A stretch of 64,000 nucleotides of DNA from Azotobacter vinelandii (GTDB taxonomy: Bacteria; Pseudomonadota; Gammaproteobacteria; Pseudomonadales; Pseudomonadaceae), in assembly GCF_001571105.1 (NCBI RefSeq), contig NZ_BCTD01000016.1; one strand, given 5' to 3'. Under the pieces are notes generated by a model that saw nothing but the letters and a program-made list of their open reading frames with translations, had not been told where the DNA came from and ran no database searches. Position 1 is the stretch's first letter. Each line of letters starts with the position of its first letter. Both the position numbers and the translations under genes were made by a program. This document shows positions 1-8,132 of the stretch, one piece after another.

Positions 1-59
1 GATAGAGTACCCGGCTACGAACCGGGCGGTCGGAGGTTCGAATCCTCCTGAGTGCGCCA
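1..59 (+). tRNA. tRNA-Arg(ACG), 5' end cut by window edge
   Basis: From the D-arm onward this is nearly identical to the complete tRNA at 124-200. The anticodon loop CTACGAA gives anticodon ACG, and the T-arm and acceptor 3' strand TGAGTGC are present, followed by G and an encoded CCA. About 18 bases of the 5' end lie outside the window. The discriminator base is G here and A in the second copy. Arg(ACG) tRNAs in short tandem arrays upstream of mgtE are usual in Pseudomonas. Confidence 0.93.
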
Positions 60-123
60 TTACATGAGCCATGCCGAGAGGCGGGTTCAAACCAGGGGTG
101 ATCTGGTCAACGAAGCACGCTAT

Positions 124-200
124 GCACTCATAGCTCAGCTGGATAGAGTACCCGGCTACGAACCGGGCGGTCGGAGGTTCGAATCCTCCTGAGTGCACCA
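124..200 (+). tRNA. tRNA-Arg(ACG)
   Basis: Complete 77-base tRNA. The acceptor stem GCACTCA pairs with TGAGTGC, the anticodon stem/loop carries ACG, the T-loop is TTCGAAT, and CCA is encoded. It is the second copy in a tandem pair, 64 bases after the first, and is followed at once by an intrinsic terminator. Confidence 0.97.
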
Positions 201-209
201 TACTGGAAG

Positions 210-235
210 GGCCTGCAGCGATGCAGGCCTTTTTT
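210..235 (+). terminator. Intrinsic terminator after tRNA-Arg array
   Basis: Perfect 8-bp stem GGCCTGCA/TGCAGGCC with a GCGA tetraloop, followed directly by six T. It ends the tRNA transcript and abuts the stop codon of the minus-strand gene that follows. The tRNA-Val/Asp terminator at 32337 also has a GCGA loop. Confidence 0.9.
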
Positions 236-741
236 CATTTCCGGCCCTTGATGTTGACGCAGCCATATTCGTCGAAGTCGATCTGTCGCGTGTTGCCGTC
301 GCTGTCACGGTAATGGTAACTGGTTCGGCCGTTACGGCTGGAAATCCTGTCCGGTTTTCCGAAGGCACTTTCTACGTCCGAACGGGGCATGCCCGAGTGC
401 ACCTGCTTTTTGAGCATCGCTTCGCGGCGTTCCCGTCCCGTGATGCGATTGCCGCAGCCGTCGTCTTGCTGGCCGACTATGGTTGGCTCCCGAGTGTTGT
501 TCTGTCGCACCGTGCGAGGCGTACGTTCTGCAGATGGGATTGCGAGGGGCGTTGGACTGCCGCCGGGAATAGGGTTGGAGGCATTCTGCAGTTGTTGCTG
601 CTGCTCCGCCGGACAGCCGTGGTGAGTGAAGGTGATGTGCCCGCCTGGAGCTGCGCAACGATAGATGGGCGAAGCGGCGAGTTGCAGCGAAGAGCAGAGT
701 AGGAGTGCGGTTGTCGAAGCCCGTATCGGCGATCCGTGCAT
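235..741 (-). CDS. Predicted periplasmic protein with DUF4124-like and SmpA/OmlA-like parts
   Basis: 168 residues. The N-terminus (about 1-23) looks like a Sec signal peptide. It is followed by an IYRC...GHITFTHHGCP stretch that resembles the DUF4124 fold found in small exported pseudomonad proteins. A Gln/Pro-rich linker (about 45-90) leads to a C-terminal part (about 110-165) containing HSGMPRSDVESAFGKPD, which looks like the SmpA/OmlA/BamE-type fold. AGGAGG lies 6 bases before the ATG, fixing the start. It is a monocistronic gene read toward the tRNA terminator. Function is unknown; a role in envelope homeostasis is only a guess from the fold. Confidence 0.8.
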   Translation of the reverse strand: MHGSPIRASTTALLLCSSLQLAASPIYRCAAPGGHITFTHHGCPAEQQQQLQNASNPIPGGSPTPLAIPSAERTPRTVRQNNTREPTIVGQQDDGCGNRITGRERREAMLKKQVHSGMPRSDVESAFGKPDRISSRNGRTSYHYRDSDGNTRQIDFDEYGCVNIKGRK

Positions 742-1051
742 GGGTGTCCTCCTTGGTGCGGGGGTTCCAGGCTAGCGCCTGCCGATGGAGGCGGATGTGT
801 CTCAGGTCTCTCTGTCGGGACCATGCGGTGAGGAGTGAGCGTAGGTTCGCATCGCAAGCACTTGTTCTGACCGGCATTCTGGCGAGTGCAAAGCTGTCGG
901 TCAGTGTTATCATTGCGTTCGTCAGTCCCGCCGGGGCTCGTGGAAATCCACCATGGACTTACCCAGTAGTCACTTCAAAACCGATCCGTGCAATCGTGCA
1001 TTGACTGATTGATGCCCTTGGCGTGTTCCGCTGCTGGGGGCGGAGCTTGCC
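742..1051. other. Intergenic region upstream of mgtE
   Basis: A 310-base divergent spacer that must hold promoters for the small periplasmic gene and for mgtE. A TATCAT hexamer near 909 is a possible -10 box for mgtE. I see no convincing riboswitch (no M-box-like structure recognised) and no coding potential. Confidence 0.4.
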
Positions 1052-2494
1052 ATGACCCAAGTTGAAGCCAAGAAACAGCAGGAAAGCCTGCAGGAGCGTC
1101 TCGCTCAAGTTGTGGAACTGCTGCACCGGCACAAGCTGGTCGAGTACCTGACGCGTCGTCAGGAGGGGGCGCACCATGATCTGGTCGAGAATCTGGTGCA
1201 CCGGCAGAATCTCGCAGAGTTGCAGCGCAAGCTCGACGAGCTTCATCCCGCAGACATCGCTTATATCCTCGAAGCTCTTCCCCTCGGCGACCGCCTGAGT
1301 GTCTGGCAGTTGGTCAAGGCCGAGCGCGACGGCGACATTCTCCTCGAAGTATCGGACGCTGTCCGCGAATCCCTGATCGCCGATATGGACGATCACGAGC
1401 TGATTGCCGCTGCCAAGGAATTGGGGGCCGACGAGCTTGCGGATCTCGCCCACGAACTGCCGCGGGATGTGGTCCACGAACTGATGGAGTCCCTCGATGC
1501 CCAGCAGCGTGAGAGGGTACGTTCAGCGCTCTCCTATGAGGAGGATCGGGTTGGCGCATTGATGGATTTCGAGATGGTCACCATCCGCGAAGACGTCAGC
1601 CTGGAAGTGGTATTGCGCTATCTGCGGCGCTTGAAGGAGCTGCCCGGACACACCGACAAGCTGTTCGTGGTGAATTACGATGGCGTGCTGAAAGGCGTAC
1701 TGCCGCTCAAGCGTCTGCTGGTCAGCGATCCGGAGCGGCAGGTTTCCGAAGTCATGGCACTCGATCCCGTGCGCTTCCATCCTGACGAGGATGCTTATGA
1801 TGCCGCCCAGGCTTTCGAACGCTACGATCTGGTTTCCGCGCCCGTGGTGGAGCGGAATGGCAAGCTGATCGGCCGCTTGACCATCGATGCCATGGTCGAT
1901 CTGATCCGCGAGGAAGGCGAGAGCGAAGTGCTGAACATGGCTGGCTTGCGCGAGGAGGAGGACATCTTCGCCTCCGTGTGGAAGTCGGTCGGCAACCGCT
2001 GGGCGTGGCTTGCGGTGAATCTGGTGACTGCTTTCGTGGCCTCGCGCGTGATCGGCTTGTTCGAGGATTCCATCGAGAAACTGGTGGCCTTGGCGGCGCT
2101 GATGCCGATCGTCGCGGGCATCGGTGGCAATTCCGGCAATCAGACGATCACCATGATCGTCCGTGCCATGGCGCTGGGGCAGATCAATACGGCAAACACG
2201 GCTCGCCTGCTGGTCAAGGAGCTTGGTGTGGCGCTGATCAACGGCTTGGTCTGGGGCGGAGTGATCGGTGTGGTGGCGGGCGTTCTTTACGGAAGTTGGT
2301 CACTGGCCGCGGTGATGACGGGCGCAATGACCCTGAATCTGTTGATGGCCGCTTTGATGGGGGTGCTGATTCCCATGACGTTGGCCAAGCTCGGGCGCGA
2401 TCCGGCCATGGGGGCCAGTGTGATGATCACGGCCATGACGGACAGCGGCGGTTTCTTCATTTTCCTGGGGCTGGCCACCCTGTTCCTGCTTTGA
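1052..2494 (+). CDS. mgtE: Magnesium transporter MgtE
   Basis: 480 residues, the usual length of the family. The order is an N-terminal acidic superhelical domain (about 20-150, repeated EL/HPADIAYILEAL), two CBS domains (about 155-280) and five C-terminal membrane helices (about 330-480). Membrane motifs include PIVAGIGGNSGNQ and the end helix MTDSGGFFIFLGL. The family forms homodimeric inner-membrane Mg2+ channels closed by Mg2+ binding to the N and CBS domains. GGAG lies 9 bases before the ATG. Its position after tRNA-Arg matches Pseudomonas genomes. Confidence 0.96.
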   Translation: MTQVEAKKQQESLQERLAQVVELLHRHKLVEYLTRRQEGAHHDLVENLVHRQNLAELQRKLDELHPADIAYILEALPLGDRLSVWQLVKAERDGDILLEVSDAVRESLIADMDDHELIAAAKELGADELADLAHELPRDVVHELMESLDAQQRERVRSALSYEEDRVGALMDFEMVTIREDVSLEVVLRYLRRLKELPGHTDKLFVVNYDGVLKGVLPLKRLLVSDPERQVSEVMALDPVRFHPDEDAYDAAQAFERYDLVSAPVVERNGKLIGRLTIDAMVDLIREEGESEVLNMAGLREEEDIFASVWKSVGNRWAWLAVNLVTAFVASRVIGLFEDSIEKLVALAALMPIVAGIGGNSGNQTITMIVRAMALGQINTANTARLLVKELGVALINGLVWGGVIGVVAGVLYGSWSLAAVMTGAMTLNLLMAALMGVLIPMTLAKLGRDPAMGASVMITAMTDSGGFFIFLGLATLFLL

Positions 2495-2668
2495 ACGGGC
2501 ACTCATGACGGTACGGGAGGAGGGGGCGGCATACATCCCGGCTGTCTGAACCCGGATGGGCGGACAATTTCGGAGATGACAGGCTTCGCGGGCTGGATGA
2601 CGATGGAGAGGTATCGAGTCCGCTAATCGAGACGTTATACGGCGGGCACGCACAACCTCTGCTCGAGA

Positions 2669-2694
2669 AACAGGCCTACGGGCATAGGCCTGTT
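2669..2694. terminator. Hairpin between convergent mgtE and amrZ
   Basis: Perfect 10-bp inverted repeat AACAGGCCTA/TAGGCCTGTT with a 6-base loop, lying between two convergent genes. It lacks a long T-run on either side, so it is probably a weak bidirectional terminator or mRNA 3'-end stabiliser. Confidence 0.6.
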
Positions 2695-2761
2695 CTCCGC
2701 ATCGGCTTTCGGCGCTTCAGTCAAAATCTCTGGCTGAAGGCAGTGCATGTCGCTCATGCGG

Positions 2762-3100
2762 TTACTGCTCGGTGGTCGCGCCTTCGGTCGCGAGCTCGCT
2801 ATCCTGCGCAATGAGGGCAACCAGGGCGTTCTGCTGGCGTCGGGTCAGTTGCCGGAAACGCTGCAACAGTTCCCGTTCGTGCAGGGAGAGCTCGGGGCTG
2901 TCCAGGCGCAGGCTCAGGTCGTCGCCCAGGGCGTCTTCCTGAAGCAGGCTTTGCTCCAGACGTGCAATGATTTCCGAGTTCATGCTGCGGTGATGGCTGC
3001 GTGCTACATCCGCGATGCGTTCACGCATGCCATCGGGTAGACGAACGACGAATTTGTCAGCTGTACGGCTAGAGTAGATTGCCTGTTTCATAGGTTGCAT
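2762..3100 (-). CDS. amrZ: AmrZ, Arc-type ribbon-helix-helix regulator
   Basis: 112 residues, close to the known AmrZ length. The ribbon-helix-helix DNA-binding core is at about 10-55 (ADKFVVRLPDGMRERI then SMNSEIIARLEQSL). The C-terminal half LDSPELSLHERELLQRF is the AmrZ tetramerisation region. The start is set at the ATG of MQPMKQA because AmrZ proteins begin there; an upstream in-frame ATG would add 12 unconserved residues. In pseudomonads AmrZ represses flagellar fleQ and activates alginate and twitching genes. Both fleQ (6.3 kb) and fimV (20 kb) homologs lie in this window, but direct control is not shown by the sequence. Confidence 0.93.
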   Translation of the reverse strand: MQPMKQAIYSSRTADKFVVRLPDGMRERIADVARSHHRSMNSEIIARLEQSLLQEDALGDDLSLRLDSPELSLHERELLQRFRQLTRRQQNALVALIAQDSELATEGATTEQ

Positions 3101-3328
3101 AGTTTCGACCGGTGAGTTGTTATAGAGTGCTGGCAATTAGCTTGCAAGGGTGTTCTCGGTATGACCTCGTCTTGCTGAAGTGGTTCACTCTTTTCAATAT
3201 CTGAATCGATTAATCGCATGCAGTTGATTTGCATGCTCCACTGACGCCGGGATTTCCGGTGAGACGAGCCCAAGAATCGACTGCGCGGACACCCTGTTGT
3301 TCCGTTGTCGCTTCCTGTTTTTGTAGGC

Positions 3329-3357
3329 ATGACAAAGGGCTCTTTCATGGCTAGAAT
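3329..3357 (+). promoter_or_regulatory. Sigma-70 promoter for tRNA-Arg(CCT)
   Basis: ATGACA at 3329-3334 (5/6 match to TTGACA) and TAGAAT at 3352-3357 are separated by exactly 17 bases, about 95 bases before the tRNA. A GC-rich hairpin CCCCGCGTAGGCGGGG near 3407-3422 sits in the leader. Confidence 0.6.
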
Positions 3358-3452
3358 GCCGCCCCATCGCCATTGGTCGGTCGACTGATCGGAAGCTTGG
3401 CGAGAGTATCCCCGCGTAGGCGGGGTGTGAAAATCGATGGCTTTTTCGGCAA

Positions 3453-3527
3453 GTCCCCTTAGTTCAATGGATAGAACAAGCCCCTCCTAAGGGCTAGATG
3501 CTGGTTCGACTCCAGCAGGGGGCGCCA
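3453..3527 (+). tRNA. tRNA-Arg(CCT)
   Basis: 75-base tRNA. Acceptor GTCCCCT pairs with AGGGGGC (one T-G pair), the anticodon loop is CTCCTAA giving anticodon CCT, the T-loop is TTCGACT, and CCA is encoded. Such tRNAs often serve as integration sites, but no integrase or repeated 3' end follows it here. Confidence 0.96.
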
Positions 3528-3833
3528 CCACCTCCCGGTCGCCTGCCGTGGCGCCTGTCCCGACAGATGATCCCGTTCGCATTCCTGACGATGCCGACTG
3601 CCGCGATGGCTGAATGGAGCCGGGCATTTCAGAAGATGCCGCTGCCTTCATTTAATACGCAGCTTCGATGGCAGGCATGTCGCGCTGCGGTCTTCGTCGT
3701 AGTGCCTCGTGCATTCCTGAGCCTGTGCAGCTGCAGGGGAGTGGTTTGACTTTCGACGCGGTTTGGACTGCTTGAACTTCCCGCTGGCGGCTGCGTACTG
3801 TGTGCGGAGCGCCGTGGAAAGGAGAGGCACGCC
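3528..3833. other. Intergenic region, tRNA-Arg to glutamine-synthetase-like gene
   Basis: 306 bases without a supported gene. It presumably holds the promoter of the downstream ligase gene. Short open frames here lack ribosome-binding sites and recognisable content. Confidence 0.4.
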
Positions 3834-5174
3834 ATGCTCAAGCCTCAGCAACTGCTTGCCGACCGTCTGGCCGGCGTCGAGGAGGTCGAATGCATCACTC
3901 CCGACCTCAATGGGGTGCCTCGTGGCAAGGTAATGACTCTCAGGGGCTTTCTAGAGGGGCAGCGCCTGCAACTGGCGCGCGGGGTTCTGCTTCAGTGCAT
4001 CATGGGCGGCTATCCGCCAACCCGTTTTTATGGCGGTGACGATGGCGATCTGCTCCTCGTTCCCGACCTGCGGCAGCTCCATCTTATTCCCTGGTGCGAA
4101 CGGCCCCGGGCTCTGGCGGTCTGCGATGCCGAAGAGTTGAAGGGTGAAGGCTCGCCATTGTCGACCCGCGCGCTGCTCAAGCGCATAGTGGCCGCTTATG
4201 CCCGCCAAGGCTGGCAGCCGGTGGTGGCCACCGAGCTGGAGTTCTTCGTCTTCGCCCCGCATGGTGATCCACAGATGCCGTTTCAGCCGCCGGTTGGGCT
4301 CGATGGTAGGCGCGAAGCGGGTTTTTCGGCCTTCAGCATGTCTTCCAGCAACGGCTTGCGGCCCTTCTTCGACGATGTCTATCGCTGCATGGCGGCGCTC
4401 GGGCTGCCGCGTGACACATTCATGCACGAAATGGGGATCAGCCAGTTCGAGATCAATCTGCTGCATGGCGACCCCCTGCAACTGGCCGACCAGACTTTTC
4501 TGTTCAAGCATCTGCTCAGAGAGGTGGCGCTCCGGCACGGGCTGACGGTGGTCTGCATGGCCAAGCCACTGGCCGGGGTTCCCGGTAGTTCCATGCATGT
4601 CCATCAGAGCGTGGTGGAGCAGGAAAGCGGCAGGAACCTGTTCAGCGATGGGGACGGCGAACCGACTCCGGCCTTCCGTCATTTCATCGGCGGTCAGCAA
4701 CGGGCGCTGGCCGATCTCACCCTGTTGTTCGCTCCGCATGTCAACTCTTTCCAGCGGCTGTACCACCCCTATGCTTCGCCGAACAACGCCTGCTGGTCTT
4801 ACGACAATCGGGCGGCGGGGCTGCGCATTCCGGCCAGCCCGGCGGTCGCGCGGCGGGTCGAGAACCGGCTGCCGGGCGCGGATGCCAATCCTTATCTGGC
4901 CATTGCCGCCAGTCTGGCCGCCGGTCTGTTCGGAATGCTGCAGCAGGTGGAGCCGAGCGCGCCGCTGCAGGGCGAATTCCAGGTACCGGAAAGCCTGATC
5001 CTGCCGAGCAGCATGCCGGTCGCGCTGGCTCGGCTCGAGCATAGCCGGCTGGCGCGGGAGTTGTTCGGCGAGGAATTCATCGAGGGCTATATCGCCAGCA
5101 AGCGACTGGAGCTGATGGATTTTCTCGACGAGATCAGCCCTTGGGAGCGGCGCATTCTGGCAGGCCAGGTCTGA
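3834..5174 (+). CDS. Glutamine-synthetase-family ligase (glutamylpolyamine-synthetase-like)
   Basis: 446 residues, typical of PuuA/SpuI-type gamma-glutamylpolyamine synthetases. The N-terminal beta-grasp part is at about 15-110. The catalytic domain has the metal-binding ELEFFVF, the HEMGISQFEINL block, the GSSMHVHQS histidine motif, and NSFQRLYHPYASPN with ENRLPGADANPYLA near the end. Members ligate glutamate to an amine (putrescine, spermidine or an amino alcohol) with ATP. The substrate cannot be read from sequence, and no puu/spu catabolic neighbours are present. AAAGGAGAGG precedes the ATG. It is not GlnA itself, since the tyrosine adenylylation loop context is absent. Confidence 0.88.
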   Translation: MLKPQQLLADRLAGVEEVECITPDLNGVPRGKVMTLRGFLEGQRLQLARGVLLQCIMGGYPPTRFYGGDDGDLLLVPDLRQLHLIPWCERPRALAVCDAEELKGEGSPLSTRALLKRIVAAYARQGWQPVVATELEFFVFAPHGDPQMPFQPPVGLDGRREAGFSAFSMSSSNGLRPFFDDVYRCMAALGLPRDTFMHEMGISQFEINLLHGDPLQLADQTFLFKHLLREVALRHGLTVVCMAKPLAGVPGSSMHVHQSVVEQESGRNLFSDGDGEPTPAFRHFIGGQQRALADLTLLFAPHVNSFQRLYHPYASPNNACWSYDNRAAGLRIPASPAVARRVENRLPGADANPYLAIAASLAAGLFGMLQQVEPSAPLQGEFQVPESLILPSSMPVALARLEHSRLARELFGEEFIEGYIASKRLELMDFLDEISPWERRILAGQV

Positions 5175-5356
5175 CTCCCGGACGGCTCTTCGCTTTGCCG
5201 CGCAAGGGCGCTGCCGTCGATCAGCAGCGGTGAATGTCACACTGTGAAGAGCGGGAAATCAGGCGTACTGTAATGAGCGATACAGCATTTGCGCTTGGCC
5301 TTGTGGCATGATGCGGCTGCCCGGTGGCCTATCGGGCGCACGAGGGGGAGCCTGGC

Positions 5357-5971
5357 ATGAGCCTGTCGATTTCCTTGCATTTGCTGGCTCACGCCCCGGC
5401 TCCCGGCCAGGTGAAGCCTCGCCTGATTCCCGCGTTGGGTGAAGATGGTGCGTGCGATCTGCAACGACTGCTGGTGGAGCGCGCCTTGCACCTGCCGGTG
5501 GATGGCTTCCAGGATCGCTTTCTCTGGCTCGACGAGGGGCCCGACGAGGCCTTGGGCGCCATGGCGGAGGCCTGTGGCTGGGCCGTCGTCGAACAGCCGG
5601 CAGGCGATCTGGGCGAGCGGATGCGCCGCATCGCCACCCTCGGCCTCTGCGCCACGGACGCGGTAATCCTGATCGGCAATGACAGCCCGGCGTTGGACGG
5701 CGACTACCTGCAGGCCGCCTGCGAGGCGTTGCGCGAGCGGGATGTGGTGCTCGGGCCGGCCGAGCATGGCGATTATGCCTTGCTGGGGTTGCGGCGGCTC
5801 GACCCGTCGCTGTTCGAAGCCATTCCCTGGGGCTGCGAGGACGTGCTGCCCATCACCTGCGAGCGCCTGCGCCGGCTTGGCTGGAAGCATTGCCTGCTGC
5901 CCCGCTTATGGGGTGTGGAGGGGCCCGAGGATCTGTTGCGTCTGTCCGAGGTGGGCATCCGCCTGAGCTGA
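5357..5971 (+). CDS. DUF2064 / TIGR04282-type glycosyltransferase-fold protein
   Basis: 204 residues from the ATG preceded by GGGGGAG; upstream in-frame codons are unconserved. The nucleotide-diphospho-sugar transferase-like fold is suggested by the opening HLLAHAPAPGQVKPRL (a variant of the family's K-PxPGxVKTRL) and by IGNDSPALDGDYLQAA. Members are annotated as glycosyltransferase A family and appear in arsenosugar clusters, but no arsenic genes are nearby. Substrate is unknown. Confidence 0.8.
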   Translation: MSLSISLHLLAHAPAPGQVKPRLIPALGEDGACDLQRLLVERALHLPVDGFQDRFLWLDEGPDEALGAMAEACGWAVVEQPAGDLGERMRRIATLGLCATDAVILIGNDSPALDGDYLQAACEALRERDVVLGPAEHGDYALLGLRRLDPSLFEAIPWGCEDVLPITCERLRRLGWKHCLLPRLWGVEGPEDLLRLSEVGIRLS

Positions 5972-6271
5972 AGACTGCGGGTGAACGGCTGCGTCCCATG
6001 GGTAAAGCTATCGAGCGGCTGACATCCTTTGTAGAATATGGGCACTCGTTCAGGCGTATCCGGGAATGGGCTGGATTTTCCGGCCGTTCGTCCCGGATCC
6101 AGGGCTGCCTTCCTGGCGCTTCGCTATCCATTCTGTCGGAGTTCCGCCGTCGCGAGCGCAGGATGCGCTTTCCTCGATTCGATACCGTGGCAGTCCCGAT
6201 AACGGTGGCACTGCACGCCGTGGTTTGCGACGACGCTTCCTGAAGCCCTTTCCAGCTCAGATATCCGGCAT

Positions 6272-7777
6272 ATGTGGCGTGACATAAAAATCCTCCTGAT
6301 CGACGATGACTGCGGCCGACGCAGGGACATGTCGGTCATCCTCGATTTCCTCGACGAGCAATACCTGGCCTGTGCCAGTGCGGACTGGCGGGGGCAGGCC
6401 GAGTCCTTGGGCTCCAGCCGGGAGCTGTTGTGCGTGCTGCTGGGGACGGTCGAGACGCAAGGCGGGACGCTCAGGCTGATCAGGGCGCTCCGCGACTGGG
6501 ACGAAACGCTTCCCGTGCTGCTGCTCGGTCGGCATCCCTCGCCGGACTGGCCGAAGGAGGCACGGCGCCAGGTGCTGGCCAGCCTGGAGGCACCACCCTC
6601 CTACAACAAGCTGCTCGATTCCCTGCATCGGGCCCAAGTCTACCGCACGATACCCGTCCAGGAGCGTGGCCTGTCGCGCGAGCCCAACCTGTTTCGCAGT
6701 CTGGTCGGCACCAGTCGGGCGATCCAGCAGGTTCGCCAATTGCTGCAGCAGGTGGCCGATACCGATGCCTGCGTGTTGCTGCAGGGCGAATCAGGAACCG
6801 GCAAGGAGGTGGTGGCGCGTAACCTGCACTACCATTCCAGACGTCGTGATGCTCCCTTCGTGCCCTTCAACTGCAGCGCCATCGCCACCGAGTTGCTGGA
6901 GAGCGAGTTGTTCGGGCATGAGAAGGGGGCTTTCAGCGGTGCCCTCGGCAGTCATGCCGGGCGTCTCGAACTGGCCCATGGCGGTGTCCTGTTTCTCGAG
7001 GAAATCGATGCCATGCCGTTGCCGGGCCAGGCTCGCCTGTTGCGTGTATTGAAGGAGGGCCTCTTCGAGCGCCTGGGCAGCACGCGCTCCCAGAGCGTCG
7101 ATGTACGGATCATCGCGGCGAGTCACAAGAATCTCGAGGCGATGGTCGAAGAGGGCAGCTTCCGTGAGGATCTTTACTATCGGCTCAGTGTCTTTCCCAT
7201 CGAGGTGCCGGCTCTGCGCGAGCGTGTGGAAGATCTTCCGCTGCTGTTGATCGAACTGATCGCGCGGCTGGAGCACGACAAGCTGGGCTCGATCCGCTTC
7301 AACTCGGCGGCGATCATGTCTCTCTGCCGGCACGACTGGCCGGGCAATCTGCGCGAGTTGGCCAACTTGGTGGAGCGGATGTCGATCATGCATCCCTATG
7401 GCGTCATCGGTGTGCAGGAGTTGCCGAAGAAATACCGCCACATCGAGGGAGAAGACGAGCAGGGCGACGAGGGTGGGGGGTTCGAGGCCAGCATGCCGGA
7501 CCCGGCCAGCCTCGCCCTGCTGCCGCCGGAGGGGCTGGATCTGAAGGATTATCTGGCCGCCCTCGAACAGGCGCTCATCCAGCAGGCGCTGGACGACTCC
7601 GCCGGTGTGGTGGCACGTGCCGCCGAGCGCCTGCGCATCCGCCGTACCACACTGGTGGAGAAGATGCGCAAGTACGGCATGAGCCGGCGCGAGGACGGCT
7701 ACGATCAAACGGCCCCGGAGCGCGCCGCAGGCTCCGTTCATTGCCCGGCGGTTGCCCTGCCGGGAGCCGAGTGTTAA
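6272..7777 (+). CDS. fleQ: FleQ-type sigma-54 activator, divergent
   Basis: 501 residues. The order is an N-terminal REC-like FleQ domain (about 1-120), an AAA+ domain (about 142-375) and a Fis-type helix-turn-helix (about 440-480, ending RRTTLVEKMRKYGMSRR). Walker A is GESGTGKE. The FleQ-specific LFRSLVGTSR before Walker A and ARNLHYHS after it, which bind c-di-GMP in Pseudomonas FleQ, are kept. Two departures: the sigma-54-contact GAFTGA loop reads GAFSGA, and Walker B reads LFLEEID rather than LFLDEIG. The acidic interdomain stretch EDEQGDEGGG and a unique 24-residue tail are also unusual. FleQ is the master flagellar and exopolysaccharide switch, but the usual fleSR partners do not follow; hsbA does. 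Confidence 0.85.
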   Translation: MWRDIKILLIDDDCGRRRDMSVILDFLDEQYLACASADWRGQAESLGSSRELLCVLLGTVETQGGTLRLIRALRDWDETLPVLLLGRHPSPDWPKEARRQVLASLEAPPSYNKLLDSLHRAQVYRTIPVQERGLSREPNLFRSLVGTSRAIQQVRQLLQQVADTDACVLLQGESGTGKEVVARNLHYHSRRRDAPFVPFNCSAIATELLESELFGHEKGAFSGALGSHAGRLELAHGGVLFLEEIDAMPLPGQARLLRVLKEGLFERLGSTRSQSVDVRIIAASHKNLEAMVEEGSFREDLYYRLSVFPIEVPALRERVEDLPLLLIELIARLEHDKLGSIRFNSAAIMSLCRHDWPGNLRELANLVERMSIMHPYGVIGVQELPKKYRHIEGEDEQGDEGGGFEASMPDPASLALLPPEGLDLKDYLAALEQALIQQALDDSAGVVARAAERLRIRRTTLVEKMRKYGMSRREDGYDQTAPERAAGSVHCPAVALPGAEC

Positions 7778-7816
7778 ACCTCGCTGCGGCGACGACACCT
7801 ACCTAAGGAGCACCGT

Positions 7817-8122
7817 ATGGCTATCACTTCGCAGCCTTCGGCAGATGGACAAGAGTTGACCATTTTCATCCAGGGGCGCTTCGATTTCGGTGCCCACCAG
7901 GAATTCCGGGATGCCTACGAACGGGTGAACGTCACTCCGAAGCGTTATGTCGTCGACCTGCAGGGGGCGACCTATCTGGACAGCTCGGCGCTCGGAATGC
8001 TCCTGCTGCTGCGCGACCATGCCGGCGGCGAGCGGGCGCAGATCCGCCTGATCCACTGCAGTCCGGACGTGCGCAAGATCCTGTCGATCTCCAACTTCGA
8101 ACAGCTTTTCCACATCGCCTAG
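7817..8122 (+). CDS. hsbA: Anti-sigma factor antagonist HsbA (STAS domain)
   Basis: 101 residues forming a single STAS domain. The phospho-acceptor serine lies in TYLDSSALGMLLLL (about residue 56-57). AAGGAG precedes the ATG. In Pseudomonas HsbA partners with the anti-sigma FlgM or the diguanylate cyclase HsbD depending on its phosphorylation by HsbR, linking flagellar output and biofilm. The order hsbA-hsbR-hptB is the same as in P. aeruginosa (PA3347-PA3346-PA3345). Confidence 0.92.
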   Translation: MAITSQPSADGQELTIFIQGRFDFGAHQEFRDAYERVNVTPKRYVVDLQGATYLDSSALGMLLLLRDHAGGERAQIRLIHCSPDVRKILSISNFEQLFHIA

Positions 8123-8132
8123 GGTTTTCCCC

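Noticed and set aside
3453..3527. tRNA-Arg(CCT) as attachment site of an integrated element
   Set aside because: No integrase gene and no repeated tRNA 3' end found downstream; conserved chromosomal genes follow.
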